Shown here: positions 61,649 through 64,000 of the stretch, piece by piece
How the letters are laid out: every line of letters starts with the position of its first letter
How positions within the stretch are numbered: position 1 is the stretch's first letter
Assembly: GCF_003688405.1 (NCBI RefSeq)
Contig: NZ_REFC01000015.1
Location: 248,001-312,000, forward strand
Origin: Ulvibacter antarcticus
GTDB lineage: Bacteria; Bacteroidota; Bacteroidia; Flavobacteriales; Flavobacteriaceae
Reading direction: 5' to 3'
Length of the DNA: 64,000 bases
The notes under the pieces: generated by a model
What the model saw: the letters and a program-made list of their open reading frames with translations, nothing else
Told to the model about the DNA's origin: nothing
Database searches by the model: none
Program-made: the position numbers and the translations under genes

Positions 61649-64000
61649 TTAATTTTTAAAATATTGTAATTCGAAACTGCTTTCCACATAATGAATTAAT
61701 GCTTCTTGCGCCTCTAATTCCGATTGAATCGCTTCCTTTATAAGTTGTGTAAATGCTGTATAGTCAATTTCACCTTCCTTGTAAGCAAATAAAGCAGCTG
61801 TTTTCTGGTCCTTGATTAGTGGCAGCACCTCATTTTTATAGAATTGCCAGGAAGTTTTCCATTTTTGATAATTCTCTTTAGCCTGCATATACTTAGATCC
61901 TACTTCTTTTTGTTTGAATTGCGCATTTACCTCAGCAATTTCCTTGTCAATTTTTGCAGTTCTTATTTGTGCTTTCGTGCTGCCTGATAATAACGGTAAA
62001 GAAATACCTGCTTGATAGCTATAAAACCCGGAGGTTCCATTTACTCTTTGCAAACCACCTTGAAGATTAAACTTTGGTAAACTTTCAGCTTTAGCCATAT
62101 TGTATTTGGCTTCCGCTTCAGTCATTTGTAGCTCTGCAAGCTTGATCAATGGATGTGATTCAATACCTAATGCCTTTACTTCTATTTCATCTACCATATC
62201 CAAATCATCCGGCACCGTATAAAACTCTTCCGAAACCAACCATAGATTTAATTGTTCCAATGCTATGACATATTCACTATATACCTGGCTTGTTTTATTC
62301 TGAATTTGTAAAGCTTGGTTTTTAGCCGCAGAATATTCTAATCTTGAAATGGCTTCCACCTCATAATTTAACGTCACTGCTTGATCAAACTTATGGTAAA
62401 CCGAATCCAGTTCTTTATAAATCTTATAATACCTTTTACTTCGGAAGGCATTTATCCAGGCTTTTTTAACCTCCAATTCTAACTCTAATTCTGAAAGTTG
62501 AAATGCTTTTTGAGCTAATTGAATCCGCTGTTCCAGTAATTTTCGTTTTGGGGATATTCCGAAGAGATCGATATTTGATTGCCCTAGACCAATAGTAGTA
62601 TAAATACCGTTGCCGTTATTAATTTCTTCACCTCCGGTAAAAATTTGAGTCGTGCCAAAATCGAAAGCGGTCCCTTTTAGTTGATGCTGCTTGGTAATTT
62701 CCAACTGCATTTGTTTTAGTCCGGGATAATTTTCTTTCGCTATGGATACTGCTTCATTCATTGAAATTATCGGCAATTCAATTTCCACTTGTTGTGCATT
62801 TGCTGTGAATGGGAGTATACAGACAATTGCTATCATTGCCATAACGCTTACCAGCTTTTTATTAGCTCTAAACTTCAATGATTTATTCTCAACCCAATGA
62901 TATAGTATTGGAAGAATAAATAATGTCAATAGCGTTGAAGTCAGCAAACCACCAATAACAACGGTCGCCAATGGACGTTGTACTTCTGCTCCTGCCGATG
63001 CCGAAATAGCCATTGGCAAAAAGCCCAATACATCTGTAAAAGCCGTTAGCATTATAGGTCTTATCCTTCGTTTTGTGCCTTCGATAATTCTATCCTTCAA
63101 ATTAGTTATACCTTCATCTTTGAGCTCATTTAAACCGCTTATCATCACCAATCCGTTTAAAACTGCGACTCCAAACAAGACTATAAACCCTACTCCAGCC
63201 GATATACTAAATGGCATGTCGCGTAACCACAATGCTACGACCCCGCCGATGGTAGCCATTGGAATAGCGATATAAATCATCAAGGTTTGTGGAATTGACT
63301 TTAACGCAAAATATATTAATATAAAAATAAGCAACAAGGCAATCGGAACAACGGTTTGCAAACGATTGCTTGCACGTTCCAAATTTTCGAAAGCACCTCC
63401 ATATCGAATAAAGTAACCAGATGGTAAATCAAGATTGGCATCTAGTTTTGATTTTATTTCGGTTACTAAAGATTTGACATCACGCCCTCTTACATTAATT
63501 CCAACATAGGTTCTTCTGTTAGTGTTATCTCTACTAATTTGCATTGGTCCCGATTTATAGCTTACATCAGCTATTTCCCGAAGTGGGATTTGTGCGCCAG
63601 AAGGTAGGTTGATAAACAAATTTTGAACATCTGTAATATCCTTTCGGTTTTGAGAATTTAAACGCACCACTAAATCGAATCGTTTTTCACCTTCAAAAAT
63701 AATTCCTGCTTTCCCTCCAGCGAATGCTGATTGCACCGTTTGATTCAATGTATTTATTTGAAGTCCGTATTGAGCCAATTTACTTCTATTATAAGTAATG
63801 GTCATTTGTGGCAAACCCGTTGTGGCTTCAGCTTTCATATCACCAATTCCATCTGTTCCTGCAATTAATTTGGTGATCTCTTCTGCTTTTTGAGAAAGCA
63901 CATCAATATCTTCCCCATAAAGTTTTATAGCTATATCTTCTCTTACCCCTTCGAGTAATTCATTAAAACGCATTTCAATAGGCTGGGAAAACTCATAATT
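61649..64000 (-). CDS. CusA/CzcA heavy-metal RND pump fused to TolC-like channel, 5' end cut
   Basis: 784 residues of a larger protein; its 5' part lies right of base 64000. Residues about 1-370 of the visible part are the second half of an HME-type RND pump: periplasmic loop (GVREDIAIKLYGEDIDVLSQKA), then TM segments (ALLLIFILIYFALKSI, LFGVAVLNGLVMISG, RRIRPIMLTAFTDVLGFLPMAIS). After a signal-like helix (VMAMIAIVCILPFTANAQ) comes a complete TolC/OMF-type outer-membrane factor (about 400-780) with two repeats of helical segments. The fusion of pump and outer-membrane channel in one chain occurs in Bacteroidota. It is the first gene seen of an operon followed by the adaptor, Fur-type regulator and P1B ATPase. 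Confidence 0.95.
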   Translation of the reverse strand, partial: NYEFSQPIEMRFNELLEGVREDIAIKLYGEDIDVLSQKAEEITKLIAGTDGIGDMKAEATTGLPQMTITYNRSKLAQYGLQINTLNQTVQSAFAGGKAGIIFEGEKRFDLVVRLNSQNRKDITDVQNLFINLPSGAQIPLREIADVSYKSGPMQISRDNTNRRTYVGINVRGRDVKSLVTEIKSKLDANLDLPSGYFIRYGGAFENLERASNRLQTVVPIALLLIFILIYFALKSIPQTLMIYIAIPMATIGGVVALWLRDMPFSISAGVGFIVLFGVAVLNGLVMISGLNELKDEGITNLKDRIIEGTKRRIRPIMLTAFTDVLGFLPMAISASAGAEVQRPLATVVIGGLLTSTLLTLFILPILYHWVENKSLKFRANKKLVSVMAMIAIVCILPFTANAQQVEIELPIISMNEAVSIAKENYPGLKQMQLEITKQHQLKGTAFDFGTTQIFTGGEEINNGNGIYTTIGLGQSNIDLFGISPKRKLLEQRIQLAQKAFQLSELELELEVKKAWINAFRSKRYYKIYKELDSVYHKFDQAVTLNYEVEAISRLEYSAAKNQALQIQNKTSQVYSEYVIALEQLNLWLVSEEFYTVPDDLDMVDEIEVKALGIESHPLIKLAELQMTEAEAKYNMAKAESLPKFNLQGGLQRVNGTSGFYSYQAGISLPLLSGSTKAQIRTAKIDKEIAEVNAQFKQKEVGSKYMQAKENYQKWKTSWQFYKNEVLPLIKDQKTAALFAYKEGEIDYTAFTQLIKEAIQSELEAQEALIHYVESSFELQYFKN

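Noticed and set aside
1-64000. tRNA or rRNA genes, prophage or insertion sequence
   Set aside because: No cloverleaf-like or ribosomal sequence, phage structural gene or transposase was recognised. The only mobile-like DNA is the two short interspersed elements.

Overview
The window looks like chromosomal DNA of a marine member of the Bacteroidota, most likely Flavobacteriaceae. It is AT-rich. It carries two secreted proteins with C-terminal type IX secretion (T9SS) sorting domains, many SCxx or GCNN-type lipoproteins, promoters resembling the Bacteroidota TTG/TAnnTTTG consensus, a GSCFA-domain protein beside alaS, a fused ResB-CcsA cytochrome c synthetase, and a metal RND pump fused to its outer-membrane TolC-like partner. 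No rRNA, tRNA, prophage, insertion sequence or CRISPR array was seen. No genus is claimed.

Layout. 1-3.5 kb: the 5' part of ppc, then metK behind a probable SAM riboswitch. 3.5-8.5 kb: a NarL-type response regulator, a TPR histidine kinase, a small membrane protein, a secreted protein and a lipoprotein; four promoters here share a 20-bp palindrome at an identical position. 8.6-16.7 kb: GSCFA protein, alaS, then an M23 peptidase-MerR-LemA-TPM-TPM run, punctuated by heptamer tandem repeats and a block of about 104-bp tandem repeats. 16.7-26 kb: a T9SS-exported protein, a membrane-bound TPR/HTH regulator, der, an MtfA-like peptidase, an M1 peptidase and era. 26-34.4 kb: a sigma/anti-sigma pair divergent from two paralogous lipoproteins, a PKD/beta-barrel protein and a periplasmic CHAT (caspase-like) protein whose start is overrun by an interspersed repeat. 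34.5-43 kb: Na+/H+ antiporter, nuclease/phosphatase-fold protein, a carboxypeptidase-regulatory-domain protein, a HAD phosphatase with a nearby decayed HAD fragment, and a leucine-rich T9SS protein. 43-55.4 kb: ccsBA (heme attachment) convergent with a TIR-domain protein and a six-gene operon of cytochrome b, FAD/[4Fe-4S] oxidoreductase, a 23-heme and a 22-heme cytochrome, an outer-membrane barrel and a lipoprotein. 55.6-58 kb: a small MotA/TolQ/ExbB-like protein and a LytS/LytTR two-component pair. 58-64 kb: a Zn/Cd-type efflux operon (RND-TolC fusion, adaptor, Fur-family regulator, P1B ATPase), running off the right edge.

The most interesting systems are the multiheme electron conduit, the operator-defined two-component regulon at 3.5-8.5 kb, and the sigma/anti-sigma/lipoprotein/CHAT island. 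At genome scale, the octamer TTCCGAAG is strikingly over-represented on both strands. All functional assignments come from reading motifs by eye; no database search was run.
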